Source: Candidatus Methylacidiphilales bacterium (GTDB taxonomy: Bacteria > Verrucomicrobiota > Verrucomicrobiia > Methylacidiphilales > JAAUTS01). Taken from it: 32,984 nucleotides of DNA. A program made the position numbers and the translations under genes. The notes beneath the pieces are model-generated. The model was not told where the DNA came from and did not search any database. It saw only the letters and a list, made by a program, of their open reading frames with translations. Positions 1 to 7,966 of this stretch are shown here, piece by piece (positions within the stretch are counted from its first letter, which is position 1; every line of letters starts with the position of its first letter). The stretch is taken from NCBI GenBank assembly GCA_028713655.1, contig JAQTNW010000040.1:1-32984 (forward strand), written 5' to 3'.

Positions 1-59
1 AGTGAAATAAAAACCGCCTTGTTTCCTTTTGTGTTCATGCACATTCTGAATGCCCGGCT

Positions 60-695
60 ATGTTGTTGAATTTAAACCCCTATCGGGTCTCAATCAACCC
101 TTCGGTACTGGTTTCCAGTGCCGAAGAGATGCTTGCCCATGCCGGTTCCGTGCAATCCCTGAGAAATTACCTCAACTGGGACCCCGAACCCGAAGTGTTG
201 ACCACCGGCTTCCCGGCGCAAAAAGACGCCAGAAAGCTGATCCAACTGGTCAAGGATTACAAACTCCGCCGGCAGTTGAAGGAAAAGCGACTGGCCCGGG
301 GGTTTGAGGATTTTATTGAACCGCGCAACGGACTTAAAGGCTGGTGGCAGAAAAAATTCTGTGATCCGAAGGAGTTGAAGCTGTCCGGCGGGCATGAAAT
401 CCTGGAGTTTCTCCGGCATTCTCACCGGTTGATGTTGCTGGCCTCGCTGCACGATGCGCTGTTATCGCATGTATCAGCCGCCGAACCGCGAATAATCGAA
501 ATCGAGGAATCATCGAATTACATCAATCCCCTGATGGAAATGACCGCCAAAAGTGACATGGCAGCCGCGGAGCGCGCGGTCAAAGCCCTGAGTGCGCCTC
601 TTGGCAAAGTGGAGCCGGATTTTTTGATCTACGGGGTTGCCGGCTATGTGTTGGGTTACGACCGGAAAAAGAGCGTGGCGTATTACCTCGCCTAG
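60..695 (+). CDS. Hypothetical protein, 211 aa
   Basis: No family is recognised. The frame is open from an in-frame TGA at 3-5, and no other ATG, GTG or TTG lies between that stop and the ATG at 60, so the start is well constrained although no Shine-Dalgarno sequence is visible. The protein is soluble-looking and mixed charged, with a basic stretch around residues 60-85 (many Lys/Arg), a probable helical middle (residues 120-150) and no signal peptide or membrane segment. It ends 17 nt before the FAD oxidoreductase gene in the same direction, so the two could be cotranscribed. Codon use looks like that of its neighbours, which supports a real gene. Confidence 0.7.
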   Translation: MLLNLNPYRVSINPSVLVSSAEEMLAHAGSVQSLRNYLNWDPEPEVLTTGFPAQKDARKLIQLVKDYKLRRQLKEKRLARGFEDFIEPRNGLKGWWQKKFCDPKELKLSGGHEILEFLRHSHRLMLLASLHDALLSHVSAAEPRIIEIEESSNYINPLMEMTAKSDMAAAERAVKALSAPLGKVEPDFLIYGVAGYVLGYDRKKSVAYYLA

Positions 696-712
696 AGAAT
701 CCTTGGAATTGA

Positions 713-2194
713 ATGACTGCTGAATCCTCTGGCAAACCGGCTGCCATTATCGTCGGAGCAGGCCCGGCAGGACTGACCGCCGCCGCCGAACTGGTTGAGA
801 ATGGTTTCCGTGTCGATGTCCTTGAAAAGGACCCGGAATATGTCGGGGGCATTGCCAGGACGGTGAGGTATAAGGGCTACCGATTTGATATCGGCGGGCA
901 CCGCTTTTTCAGCAAAAGCCCGGAAGTGACCGAATGGTGGCGCCGCCGGTTGCCGGATGATTTTATCCAGGTGCGCCGCATGTCCCGGATTTTTTACCGG
1001 GGCAAGTTTTTCGACTACCCGCTCCGGGCGGGCAATGCGCTGCGCAATCTTGGAATTTTCACAAGCATGGCCTGCATGTTGAGCTACCTGTGGTCGCGCC
1101 TGCGTCCTGTCAGGCCGGAAAAATCCTTCGCAGACTGGGTGACCAACCGGTTTGGTTCCCGCCTGTTCCGTATTTTCTTCAAGACCTACACGGAAAAGGT
1201 CTGGGGCATGCCGTGCAATCAAATCAGCGCCGACTGGGCGGCGCAGCGGATCAAGGGGCTTTCGCTTCTCAAGGCGATTTGGTTTGCCCTGTTGCCGCAA
1301 AGGAAAGGCGAGGGGTCCGGGGTGGTCAAGACCCTGATTGACCGTTTTGAATATCCCCGGCTCGGTCCCGGCATGATGTGGGAAAAAACGCGGGACGATA
1401 TCCAGGCGCGCGGCGGCGCCATTCACATGGGAACGGAAGTGACCCGCATCCGGCATGACGGTTCAAAAGTTCTCTCGGTGGAAACACGGATGGCGGATGG
1501 AGCAACGCGGGAATGGCAGGCCCACGCCTTTATTATTTCCATGCCCTTGCGGGAAACAATCGCCGCTCTCGATCCCAAAGCGGAGGATGAAGTGTGCCGG
1601 GCTGCGGAACGCCTGAAATACCGCGATTTTCTGACGGTGGCGCTGATGGTCCGGCGCGCGGATCTTTTTCCCGACAATTGGATTTATGTGCATGATCCCG
1701 GTGTCAGGCTGGGCCGCATCCAGAATTTCAACAACTGGAGCCCGGAAATGGCGCCGGGGAATGATACGACCTGCCTGGGCCTGGAATATTTTTGTTTTGA
1801 AGGGGACGGACTCTGGACGATGCGGGATGAGGACTTGATCGAACTTGGGAAGCGGGAATTGGCGACGCTCGGGCTGGTGAAGCCGGAGGAGGTCTTTGAT
1901 GGCGCGGTGGTGCGGATGCCCAAGGCCTACCCCGTGTATGGGCCGGGTTATCTGGAGGATGTGGCGCGCATCCGCCGCGCGCTTGGAAAATTTTCAAACC
2001 TGCAACCGGTGGGGCGCAACGGCCTGCACAAATACAACAATCAAGACCACAGCATGATGACGGCCCTTTTGGCGGCCCGGAATTTGAATGGGGGGGCGTT
2101 TGATGTCTGGAAAGTCAACACGGATGCGGAGTATCATGAGGAAGATGAGAAGGGCCAGGCAAGCGGGCGCAGGGTTCCGGAAAAAGCGTCTTGA
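713..2194 (+). CDS. NAD(P)/FAD-dependent oxidoreductase, amine oxidase / protoporphyrinogen-oxidase-like fold
   Basis: The protein (493 aa) opens with a Rossmann dinucleotide-binding motif, GAGPAG at residues 15-20, followed about 18 residues later by the acidic end of the beta-alpha-beta unit (VLEKD) and then by GGIARTV and GGHRFF. This layout is typical of the flavin amine oxidase / HemY / UDP-galactopyranose-mutase-like superfamily. Members with the IGGHRFFSK motif are commonly annotated as generic FAD-dependent oxidoreductases and often sit near polysaccharide or lipid genes, but no such genes are adjacent here. The C-terminal part has the usual second FAD-contact region ([15 protein letters not shown], about residues 438-452). 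There is no signal peptide. GGAATTG just before the ATG may serve as ribosome binding site. The substrate cannot be told from sequence; a desaturase or sugar-mutase activity is possible. Confidence 0.85.
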   Translation: MTAESSGKPAAIIVGAGPAGLTAAAELVENGFRVDVLEKDPEYVGGIARTVRYKGYRFDIGGHRFFSKSPEVTEWWRRRLPDDFIQVRRMSRIFYRGKFFDYPLRAGNALRNLGIFTSMACMLSYLWSRLRPVRPEKSFADWVTNRFGSRLFRIFFKTYTEKVWGMPCNQISADWAAQRIKGLSLLKAIWFALLPQRKGEGSGVVKTLIDRFEYPRLGPGMMWEKTRDDIQARGGAIHMGTEVTRIRHDGSKVLSVETRMADGATREWQAHAFIISMPLRETIAALDPKAEDEVCRAAERLKYRDFLTVALMVRRADLFPDNWIYVHDPGVRLGRIQNFNNWSPEMAPGNDTTCLGLEYFCFEGDGLWTMRDEDLIELGKRELATLGLVKPEEVFDGAVVRMPKAYPVYGPGYLEDVARIRRALGKFSNLQPVGRNGLHKYNNQDHSMMTALLAARNLNGGAFDVWKVNTDAEYHEEDEKGQASGRRVPEKAS

Positions 2195-2218
2195 TCGCAG
2201 GGGAAAGGATTTTTTTGA

Positions 2219-2446
2219 ATGAGTGATAAGGAGTTGTCACGGAAAGAGGCGGCGGAAAAAATCATTTCCGCCCCGCAGAAATACAAGGTCTGCGAGAGCT
2301 GCGGCTCAATCGTGGTAAAGAAGGCCGATGTCTGCCCGAATTGCAATGCATACCGGTTTGATATTTCCGCGGAATCCGTGACGGCCCAGGCCAAATTGCT
2401 GGCGGCGCGGAACCCGCTCTCGATAGAAAAGAACGATTACATTTGA
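2219..2446 (+). CDS. Small zinc-ribbon protein, 75 aa
   Basis: The protein carries two CxxC knuckles (Cys25/Cys28 in CESC and Cys39/Cys42 in CPNC) spaced 10 residues apart, the classical treble-clef or zinc-ribbon arrangement that binds one zinc ion. The flanks are short helices, and there is no enzyme domain. AAAGGA lies 8-9 nt before the ATG and is a good ribosome binding site. It sits 24 nt after the FAD oxidoreductase and 16 nt before mqnD on the same strand, so it is probably cotranscribed with both. Such proteins are widespread and their roles are mostly unknown; protein-protein or nucleic acid contact is the usual guess. Confidence 0.75.
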   Translation: MSDKELSRKEAAEKIISAPQKYKVCESCGSIVVKKADVCPNCNAYRFDISAESVTAQAKLLAARNPLSIEKNDYI

Positions 2447-2462
2447 AGCGAATTTCCAACTT

Positions 2463-3302
2463 ATGAAAATAACCCTTGGCCACAGCCCCGATCCGGACGA
2501 CGCCTTCATGTTTTACGCCATGAAGGAGCACAAGATCCCGATGGGCGAGTACGAATTTAAACACATCCTGCAGGACATCCAGACGCTGAACGAGCGGGCG
2601 GGGCGGCAGGAACTGGACGTGACCGCTGTTTCGATCCACGCCTACGCGTACCTCACAAAGCAATATGCGCTTATGTCCTGTGGCGCCAGCATGGGGGACA
2701 ATTACGGACCGATGCTGGTCGCGCGCAAGACCTGCCCGAAGGAGGAGTTGCTGAAAAGGAAAATCGCCGTGCCAGGGAAATTAACGAGCGCTTTTCTGGC
2801 TTTTCAACTTTATGCCGGGCGGCGGGCGGAGGAATTGGACATTGTGATGGTTCCTTTCGATGAAATTTTCGGCGCTTTGCGCGAAGGCCGGGCCGAGGTC
2901 GGGCTGTTGATCCACGAGGGGCAACTGACGTATCAGAGCGAGGGCTTCCAACTCTGCGAGGACCTCGGGCAATGGTGGTATCGGGAAACCGGAGGACTGC
3001 CGCTTCCGTTGGGCGGCAATGTGGTGAAAAAATCGCTCGGAGCGAAGGCAATTCGTGAGATCACCGACATCACGCGCGCCAGCATCCGTTACGGGCTGGA
3101 GCACCGGAGGGCGGGAGTTGAACATGCGTTGCCGCTGGGGCGCGGGTTGGATGCGGGAATGGCTGACCAATTCATCGGCATGTATGTCAATGAGCTGACT
3201 TTGGATTATGGCGAACGCGGACGAAAAGCCGTGCGCGAGTTTCTCCGGCGCGGGCATGAGGCGGGGATTTTGCCGCCGCCGCAGGAAATCGAGTTTGCCT
3301 GA
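2463..3302 (+). CDS. mqnD: 1,4-dihydroxy-6-naphthoate synthase (menaquinone biosynthesis, futalosine pathway)
   Basis: The 279-residue product starts MKITLGHSPDPDDAFMFYA; the SPDPDDAFMF segment (residues 8-17) is the MqnA/MqnD family signature, equivalent to the SPCPNDTFxF of characterised MqnD. It has the size and two-lobed periplasmic-binding-protein-like pattern of the family, with no signal peptide, so it is cytoplasmic. MqnD converts cyclic dehypoxanthine futalosine to 1,4-dihydroxy-6-naphthoate, a late step of the alternative menaquinone route. The other mqn genes are not in this window. MqnA is the main alternative, but the length and the GKLTSAFLA motif around residue 103 fit MqnD better. 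No clear Shine-Dalgarno sequence precedes the ATG; translational coupling to the zinc-ribbon gene 16 nt upstream is possible. Confidence 0.82.
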   Translation: MKITLGHSPDPDDAFMFYAMKEHKIPMGEYEFKHILQDIQTLNERAGRQELDVTAVSIHAYAYLTKQYALMSCGASMGDNYGPMLVARKTCPKEELLKRKIAVPGKLTSAFLAFQLYAGRRAEELDIVMVPFDEIFGALREGRAEVGLLIHEGQLTYQSEGFQLCEDLGQWWYRETGGLPLPLGGNVVKKSLGAKAIREITDITRASIRYGLEHRRAGVEHALPLGRGLDAGMADQFIGMYVNELTLDYGERGRKAVREFLRRGHEAGILPPPQEIEFA

Positions 3303-3310
3303 AAAATTGC

Positions 3311-3754
3311 ATGAAAGTCGGGCGGCTTGGCTGTCTCATTGGGATTACGATTCTGGGGCTTTCAAAACCCGCTGCTGCGGATATTTTTTCACAGGTGCTG
3401 GTCCAGATCAATCAGGAGCGGGCAAAGGCCGGGCTGGCGGAAGTGGTGCTGGATGAAAACTTGAATCGTCTGGCGGGTGAATGGGCGGCTGAAGTCGGGC
3501 GCCGAGATGCGCTTGTGCATCGGTCGGATATTCTAAAGCTGGAAGCGGAATATGGCTACTCGTATATGAACGAAAACTTGTATTTTTCCAGCGCCGAACC
3601 GTCGCCTGCCCGTATGGTGGCTGCCTGGATGAACAGCCCCGGCCATCGCCGCAACCTGCTGAATGCGCAAATAGATCGAATTGGGCTGGGAATGGGGAAG
3701 TCGGCGACCGGTTATTATGTGGTGTTTAACGGAGCGGTACACAGCCGACAATAG
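3311..3754 (+). CDS. Secreted CAP-domain (SCP/PR-1-like) protein
   Basis: The N-terminus (residues 1-23: basic start, hydrophobic LIGITILGL, then AAA before DIF) is a Sec signal peptide. The mature part is a compact CAP domain: an NQERAKAG helix near residue 34, a HRSD segment around residue 76, the ENLYFSS equivalent of the conserved NE motif, the WMNSPGHRRNLLN helix (about residues 106-118) and the IGLGMG strand. Bacterial CAP proteins of this short type (YkwD-like) are exported and of unclear biochemical function. The gene begins 8 nt after the mqnD stop and could be cotranscribed with it. A palindromic repeat follows the gene. Confidence 0.85.
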   Translation: MKVGRLGCLIGITILGLSKPAAADIFSQVLVQINQERAKAGLAEVVLDENLNRLAGEWAAEVGRRDALVHRSDILKLEAEYGYSYMNENLYFSSAEPSPARMVAAWMNSPGHRRNLLNAQIDRIGLGMGKSATGYYVVFNGAVHSRQ

Positions 3755-3765
3755 CCTGCTTTTGT

Positions 3766-3816
3766 GGTGTAGCGCGGGCCGTCCCGGCTGCGGGTTCGAG
3801 GGGCGTCACGCCCCGT
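3766..3816. repeat. REP-like palindromic unit downstream of the CAP gene
   Basis: This GC-rich stretch ends in GGGGCGTCACGCCCC (3800-3814), a perfect odd palindrome, preceded by GCCGTCCCGGC with 4-bp arms. It resembles the other palindromic units in this window (23757-23855, 27213-27440, 28334-28400) in being intergenic, GC-rich and hairpin-forming. The GGGGC/GCCCC hairpin is followed by GTGTTTT, so it could also act as a weak terminator for the upstream operon. Confidence 0.5.
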
Positions 3817-3852
3817 GTTTTGAAGGAATTAAACGCAATTTTGCCGCTTGCC

Positions 3853-3880
3853 TTGACTTGGGGGGCGAAGTTGGTAGCCT
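3853..3880 (+). promoter_or_regulatory. Putative sigma-70-type promoter of rpmH
   Basis: TTGACT (3853-3858) matches the -35 consensus at five of six positions. It is followed after 16 bases by TAGCCT (3875-3880), a weaker -10. Predicted transcription would start near 3887, about 23 nt before the rpmH ATG, leaving room for the AAAGGA ribosome binding site at 3898-3903. A promoter here is expected because rpmH follows a repeat and a change of operon. Confidence 0.4.
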
Positions 3881-3909
3881 TCCCCGTTTTCACTTAGAAA
3901 GGACTGAAC

Positions 3910-4083
3910 ATGCAACCTACCTATAGACCGTCGCAACGCCGCCGGAAGCGCAAACTGGGATTTTTGTCCCGTACACGGACGAAAAACGGGCGCGCCACAC
4001 TGGCCCGCCGCCGGGCCAAAGGCCGCAAACGCCTGACTCCGAAAGGAACGGAGAGAAAATTTGCCCGCCACACCAAAGCCTGA
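3910..4083 (+). CDS. rpmH: 50S ribosomal protein L34
   Basis: The 57-residue, extremely basic product starts [18 protein letters not shown] and continues with [22 protein letters not shown], the diagnostic L34 core. L34 normally has 44-50 residues; here about ten extra C-terminal residues ([10 protein letters not shown]) follow. An AAAGGA ribosome binding site stands about 7 nt before the ATG. L34 is a structural protein of the large ribosomal subunit. The gene begins the rpmH-rnpA-yidD-yidC-khpB block, and its last 23 nt overlap the start of rnpA, so the C-terminal extension is itself coding sequence shared with the next gene. Confidence 0.95.
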   Translation: MQPTYRPSQRRRKRKLGFLSRTRTKNGRATLARRRAKGRKRLTPKGTERKFARHTKA

Positions 4084-4429
4084 TGAAACATTGCCGCGGA
4101 GTTCGACTCTGCGGCTGCGGGCGGATTTTGACGCGGTACGGTTGCTGGGAGTCCGCTTGAATGGGCGGTATCTGGCCTTGAATTACCGGGTGGCGCCGGA
4201 GATATTATTGCGCCGGGCCGGGTTCATTGTGCCGAAAAGCAGTGGCAACGCGGTGCAGCGCAACAGGATCAAGCGCCGGTTGCGCGAGATCTACAGAAAA
4301 ATGCAGCAAAAGCTGCCGCAGGGATTGCAATCCGTCTGGATCGGAAGGCGGGGTGCAGCGGAAGTGGAATTTGAAACGTTAAAGAAGGAAGTGCAAAACC
4401 TTTACCGCAAGGCGGGACTCCTTGCCTGA
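4061..4429 (+). CDS. rnpA: Ribonuclease P protein component
   Basis: RnpA binds the RNase P RNA and helps it mature the 5' ends of tRNAs. The product (122 aa) has the family pattern: [25 protein letters not shown] near the N-terminus, [23 protein letters not shown] in the centre (the RNR/KRxxRE RNA-binding motif) and a C-terminal helix. The only in-frame upstream initiator is TTG at 4061, which lies inside rpmH and has GAGAGAA just upstream; a second TTG lies at 4091. Either start implies coupled translation with rpmH. Length and position immediately after rpmH agree with the family. Confidence 0.92.
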   Translation: MPATPKPDETLPRSSTLRLRADFDAVRLLGVRLNGRYLALNYRVAPEILLRRAGFIVPKSSGNAVQRNRIKRRLREIYRKMQQKLPQGLQSVWIGRRGAAEVEFETLKKEVQNLYRKAGLLA

Positions 4430-4448
4430 ACCGCTTGGGGACATTTTT

Positions 4449-4706
4449 ATGAAAGAGCTGTTGATTGTGTGGATCCGCATCTACCAGGCGTTTTTTCCGC
4501 CGTTGAAGCCTTTGTTTGGGGGAACAGCCAATTGTTGCCGTTACTTCCCGTCCTGTTCCGAATATGGCATTGAAGCCCTGAAACGGCATGGGGCAGCCGC
4601 AGGTACGGCGCTGGCGGCCAGGAGAATCCTGCGCTGCCATCCGTGGGGTGGAGCCGGCCATGACCCGGTTCCGTACAAAAAGAAAGGGATCGGCTGCCAT
4701 GGATAA
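4449..4706 (+). CDS. yidD: Membrane protein insertion efficiency factor YidD
   Basis: YidD is a small membrane-associated protein that assists YidC-dependent insertion. The 85-residue product carries the conserved cysteine-rich core CCRYFPSCSEYGIEALKRHG followed by RILRCHPWGGAGHDPVP, both diagnostic for the family, and an N-terminal amphipathic stretch (LLIVWIRIYQAFF). The ATG at 4449 is chosen because GGGGA lies about 7 nt upstream; a TTG at 4422 in the same frame would add nine residues but overlaps the rnpA end. The last 8 nt overlap yidC. Confidence 0.93.
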   Translation: MKELLIVWIRIYQAFFPPLKPLFGGTANCCRYFPSCSEYGIEALKRHGAAAGTALAARRILRCHPWGGAGHDPVPYKKKGIGCHG

Positions 4707-6465
4707 GAAGACGTGGATTGTTGTCGCAGGATGCGTTCTGCTGTGGTTTGGATATCAGTATTTTCTGGATCGTTATTATCCGCCGCCGCCCCATCCGGCG
4801 ACCCCAGCCGCCGCGCCTGTCACGGCGGAAGCTCCAATAGCTCCTGCCAATCCGCCCGCCGCGGTCCCGGGCTCCCCCGAGCCGCAACTTCTGCCGGCCG
4901 AGCAAAAATTTATTCCCGAAACCAACCTGGCGCCCGAAAAAACCGCCGTGTTGGAAAACCAATATGTGCGGGCCGAGTTGACGACCCATGGCGGCGGATT
5001 CAAGACGATTGAGCTGAAAAAGCAAAAGGCGGGCAAAGACTCTACTGTGGTGTTGAATCGCGGCGGCGATCTGCCTGTTTTCAACATAGCGGGCTGGACG
5101 GACAAATACTCGCTGATCGGCTATGACCTGGTTTCCGCGGATGCAAAAAGCGCCACGTTTACCCGCATGCTGCAACCGGGTGTGCTGTTGACGCGCACGT
5201 ACACCCTGACAGGCGACTATAACTTTGAGCTGTCGCAAACCCTTTCCAACCAGAGTGCCGAGACGAAGGTTTTGCCTCCCTACCGCCTGAATCTCGGGGT
5301 GGCAACCCCGGTGCATTCCAACGACCAGAACGAGAAGCGTTATATTACGCTGTCGTGGTACACCAAGGCCGGAAGTTATGGCAGCCAGAATCTGCTGGCC
5401 TTTGATCCGACGAGCTTTTTGGGGATTAAATTTTCAGCGGGCAAGACGCTGCTGCAGAGCCCGCAGAATGAGGACATCGGGTGGGCGGCGGTCAAATCGC
5501 AGTTTTTTGTCCTGATGATCCATTGCGAGGAGTTTGAGGCCAAAGCCGTCGAAGGGCGCCGGCAGTATTTCCCCGACATTCGCCGGGAAATCAATGCGGC
5601 GGTCCCTGACGGGATTGCCGCCGAGATGTGGATCCCGGGTGTTCGAGTGGATGCGAACACCAACGCAGCGCAGAAGTTTACCTTTTATGCCGGCCCGAAA
5701 GAGGACTCGCGGCTGCGGGGCTTGAGTGATAACCAGGACAAGGTGATGGATTTCGGCTGGCTGGCATGGATCAGCCGCGCGTTGTTGATGTTGATGAACG
5801 GGATACACTCGTTTACGCACAACTACGGAGTGTCGATCATTCTGGTGACGATTATTCTACGCGCTCTTCTCTGGTATCCGCAGACGATGGCCAATCTGAG
5901 CATGAAACGGATGCAATCGGTGGCGCCGTTGATGAAGGAAATCCAGGGCAAGTACAAGGACAGCCCTGAAAAATTGAACCAGGAGATGCTCAAGATTTAC
6001 CAGGATTATGGCGTTAATCCCGTGGGCGGCTGCCTGCCCATGCTGATCCAGTTCCCGATTTTTCTGGGTTTTTATTACATGCTTCAGAGCGCGATCGAAT
6101 TGCGTTATGAGCACTTTCTCTGGATCACGGATCTTTCCCAGCCGGACACCATCGCGATCCTGCCCATGCTGAACCTTCCGCTCAACCCCATGCCGTTGAT
6201 CATGACAGCCACGATGGTCATCAGCATGCAGATGACGCCGCAACCGGCCGGGGTGGACAATCCGACGGCCAAGATGATGAAATTCATGCCGGTCATCTTT
6301 CTGGCCTTTTGCTATAATTTCAGCTCGGCGTTGTCCCTCTACTGGACGATGCAAAATATTTTGTCGGTTTTCCAAATGCGCTATAATATGAAGCAGGCGC
6401 CGCCCAGCCTGGAGGCTTTGAAGTTGCAGGCCCAGACGCGGCGCAAGAAACAAAAGAAGCGTTAG
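4699..6465 (+). CDS. yidC: Membrane protein insertase YidC (long, Gram-negative type)
   Basis: YidC inserts and folds inner-membrane proteins alone or with SecYEG. The 588-residue product has TM1 at residues 5-22, a Pro/Ala-rich linker (about residues 30-75), a large periplasmic beta-sandwich domain (about 80-345) and the C-terminal five-helix insertase domain starting near MDFGWLAW. Arg388 in IILRALLWYPQ matches the conserved groove arginine that contacts substrate. GGCLPMLIQFPIFLGFYYML and the LYWTMQNILSVFQ helix are typical. The C-terminus is basic (RRKKQKKR), suitable for ribosome contact. The ATG at 4699 gives a normal N-terminal anchor and has AAGGGA upstream; the open frame extends further back, but only by shadowing yidD. 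Confidence 0.96.
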   Translation: MDKKTWIVVAGCVLLWFGYQYFLDRYYPPPPHPATPAAAPVTAEAPIAPANPPAAVPGSPEPQLLPAEQKFIPETNLAPEKTAVLENQYVRAELTTHGGGFKTIELKKQKAGKDSTVVLNRGGDLPVFNIAGWTDKYSLIGYDLVSADAKSATFTRMLQPGVLLTRTYTLTGDYNFELSQTLSNQSAETKVLPPYRLNLGVATPVHSNDQNEKRYITLSWYTKAGSYGSQNLLAFDPTSFLGIKFSAGKTLLQSPQNEDIGWAAVKSQFFVLMIHCEEFEAKAVEGRRQYFPDIRREINAAVPDGIAAEMWIPGVRVDANTNAAQKFTFYAGPKEDSRLRGLSDNQDKVMDFGWLAWISRALLMLMNGIHSFTHNYGVSIILVTIILRALLWYPQTMANLSMKRMQSVAPLMKEIQGKYKDSPEKLNQEMLKIYQDYGVNPVGGCLPMLIQFPIFLGFYYMLQSAIELRYEHFLWITDLSQPDTIAILPMLNLPLNPMPLIMTATMVISMQMTPQPAGVDNPTAKMMKFMPVIFLAFCYNFSSALSLYWTMQNILSVFQMRYNMKQAPPSLEALKLQAQTRRKKQKKR

Positions 6466-6477
6466 GCGGACTTGTGT

Positions 6478-6933
6478 ATGTCGTCAGGTTATTCACCGAA
6501 GGAAACACTGGAGTTGATGCTCGGGCATCTGGGGCTCGTGTTTGAGATCCGGGAGGAAGACCGCCCCACCGGCCCCACCCTGCATGTCCTGACCGCTGAA
6601 CCCAACAAGTTAATCGGGAAAAACGGGAAGATTTTGGAGGATTTGCAATACCTGCTGAACCGCATCATCACGAGCGGCGACGAGGAGATCCAGCGCGTCA
6701 CGGTGGATGTGGAGAATTACCGCCAGCAGCAGTATTCGGGTTTGTTCAAGCAGGTGCAGGCGGAGGCGGAAAAGGTCCGCGCGACGGGGGAGGAAGTGGT
6801 TCTTCCGCCCATGAATTCGTTTGAGCGCCGCCTGGTTCATAATCTTTTCAAGGACGATCCCGAGATCCAAACGGCCAGTTCAAAGGAAGAGTCGCGCTAC
6901 AAGAGCATCACCCTGCGCCGGAAAACTGCCTGA
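6478..6933 (+). CDS. khpB: KH-R3H RNA-binding protein KhpB (Jag)
   Basis: The 151-residue product has a KH domain with the GKNG loop at residues 47-50 (LIGKNGKILEDLQYLLN) and a C-terminal R3H domain with the RxxxH motif Arg117/His121 (SFERRLVHNLF). It lacks the separate N-terminal Jag_N domain found in Firmicutes, which is common outside that group. KhpB binds RNA and affects cell division and envelope gene expression in other bacteria; its place after yidC is conserved. The ATG at 6478 is chosen because AGGCGGA ends 7 nt upstream; the in-frame TTG at 6472 is too close to that site. Confidence 0.9.
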   Translation: MSSGYSPKETLELMLGHLGLVFEIREEDRPTGPTLHVLTAEPNKLIGKNGKILEDLQYLLNRIITSGDEEIQRVTVDVENYRQQQYSGLFKQVQAEAEKVRATGEEVVLPPMNSFERRLVHNLFKDDPEIQTASSKEESRYKSITLRRKTA

Positions 6934-6946
6934 GCTGCAGGGGCAT

Positions 6947-7148
6947 TTAACGCCAAGACGCAAAGGCGCAAGAAAAACAAAAAATGAGAATTGGCCGCAA
7001 AAAATCACAAAGAACCACGGGAAAGCCAGAAGTTTAAATTCCGTATTCCACATTTTTTATTTTCTGTAATCTCCGCACCGTATGGGAAATATTTCTCTTT
7101 AACCCCTGTCTCTCTTGCGCCTTTGCGTCTTATGCCCTCTGCGTTAAA
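6947..7148. repeat. Inverted-repeat element of the 'gacgcaaaggcgcaag' family (copy 1)
   Basis: The 19-nt arm AAGACGCAAAGGCGCAAGA (6955-6973) is exactly reverse-complementary to 7113-7131. The match resumes further out as TTTAACGC (6947-6954 region) against GCGTTAAA (7141-7148). The roughly 140-nt interior is AT-rich, has no credible ORF, and includes ATTCCGTATTCCACATTTTT, which resembles a segment of the copy at 12098-12220. It fills the khpB-ndk gap. A small non-autonomous mobile element or a repeat spread by recombination are both possible. Confidence 0.6.
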
Positions 7149-7210
7149 CTGCATCTGGCTTCATATTCTCCTTTTCAAGCCCGAGACCCGCTGTAAGGTC
7201 TTTCCCCGGT

Positions 7211-7627
7211 ATGGAAAAGACGTTGATCTTGTTGAAGCCGGATTGCATGGCCGGGGGGCATTGTGGCGAAGTGATCAACCGCTTTGAAAAGGCGGGCTTC
7301 AAAATCCGGGCCTGTAAAATGATGCGGCTCGGGGATGCGGTCTTGAAAGAGCACTATGCTCATATCACCAGTCTTCCATTTTTCCCGCAAATCCAGGCGT
7401 TTATGCAGTCATCGCCCGTGATTGGCCTGGTTTTGGAAGGGGAACAGATTATTGAAAAAGTCCGCAAGATGCTGGGGCCGACGGATTCCACGAAGGCGCC
7501 GAAGGGCAGTATTCGCGGGGATTTGGGCAAGACGGTGATGATGAATGTGGTGCATGCCTCTGATTCCGCGGAAAACGCCCTCCTGGAGATCCAGCGATTT
7601 TTTAGCCCAGCTGAGCTGTTCGAGTAA
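7211..7627 (+). CDS. ndk: Nucleoside diphosphate kinase
   Basis: Ndk moves the gamma phosphate of ATP onto other nucleoside diphosphates through a phospho-histidine. The 138-residue product has the family length, the N-terminal TLILLKPD strand with Lys9, RGDLGKTVMMNVVHASDS with the catalytic His115, and the SPAELF C-terminus. All key residues seen are intact. The gene stands alone between the repeat element and the nitrogen cluster. Its ribosome binding site is weak (AAGG about 12 nt upstream). Confidence 0.96.
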   Translation: MEKTLILLKPDCMAGGHCGEVINRFEKAGFKIRACKMMRLGDAVLKEHYAHITSLPFFPQIQAFMQSSPVIGLVLEGEQIIEKVRKMLGPTDSTKAPKGSIRGDLGKTVMMNVVHASDSAENALLEIQRFFSPAELFE

Positions 7628-7742
7628 CAGATGTTGTTATCTTCCCAAGCTGTATCAAAATAGACATTTGAGCCGGATTTCTTCGAGTTTTCCCTGAAAC
7701 AGGGTCCTTGTTGCTGTAAAATCTCTACTGAGTAATTACAGG

Positions 7743-7766
7743 AGGAGGCTGAAGCCTCTTTTATTT
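7743..7766 (+). terminator. Possible intrinsic terminator downstream of ndk
   Basis: GAGGC (7745-7749), a TGAA loop and GCCTC (7754-7758) form a short hairpin followed by TTTTATTT. The stem is only five strong pairs plus weaker flanking ones, and it lies about 115 nt past the ndk stop, so it is a modest candidate. The remaining DNA from 7628 to 7842 shows no gene, only a small GCCAA-TCT-TTGGC inverted repeat at 7776-7788. Confidence 0.35.
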
Positions 7767-7841
7767 CAACCGGGTGCCAATCTTTGGCCGGAAAATATTT
7801 TTCACTTATTGCAAGGCAAGCGTACGTCCATGCCGTGGTAC

Positions 7842-7858
7842 TTGGCATGGAAGGTGCT
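7842..7858 (+). promoter_or_regulatory. Candidate sigma-54 (-24/-12) promoter for amt-glnK-glnA
   Basis: The sequence TTGGCATGGAAGGTGCT contains GG at 7844-7845 and GC at 7856-7857, separated by exactly 10 bases as required for sigma-54, and agrees with the TGGCACG-N4-TTGC consensus at most positions (T for C in GGCAC, G for T before TGC). Transcription would begin near 7869, giving a leader of about 98 nt before amt. Ammonium transporter/PII/glutamine synthetase operons are classic NtrC and sigma-54 targets, so position and content support the motif. The GCCAA-TCT-TTGGC inverted repeat about 87 nt upstream of the predicted start could be an activator site, but this is a guess. Confidence 0.6.
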
Positions 7859-7966
7859 TTTGATCTAAGCCCATGCCAATTCATTTAGTTGAGTTGAAAG
7901 TAAGTGTCGTGCGGCCTGGGTGGGTCGCATGCAGGTCAGTTAAAACAAATTAGGAGGATAAAACAT

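Noticed and set aside
4588-4698. Longer yidC start upstream of 4699
   Set aside because: The extra 37 residues lie wholly inside yidD in another frame and would spoil the N-terminal membrane anchor.
3910-6933. Replication origin near the rpmH-rnpA-yidC block
   Set aside because: This block is often near oriC, but no dnaA gene, no cluster of DnaA boxes and no AT-rich unwinding region were seen.
7360-7884. 174-codon minus-strand open frame opposite ndk
   Set aside because: Its 5' part covers the sigma-54 promoter region and its 3' part is antisense to ndk; no protein pattern is recognisable.
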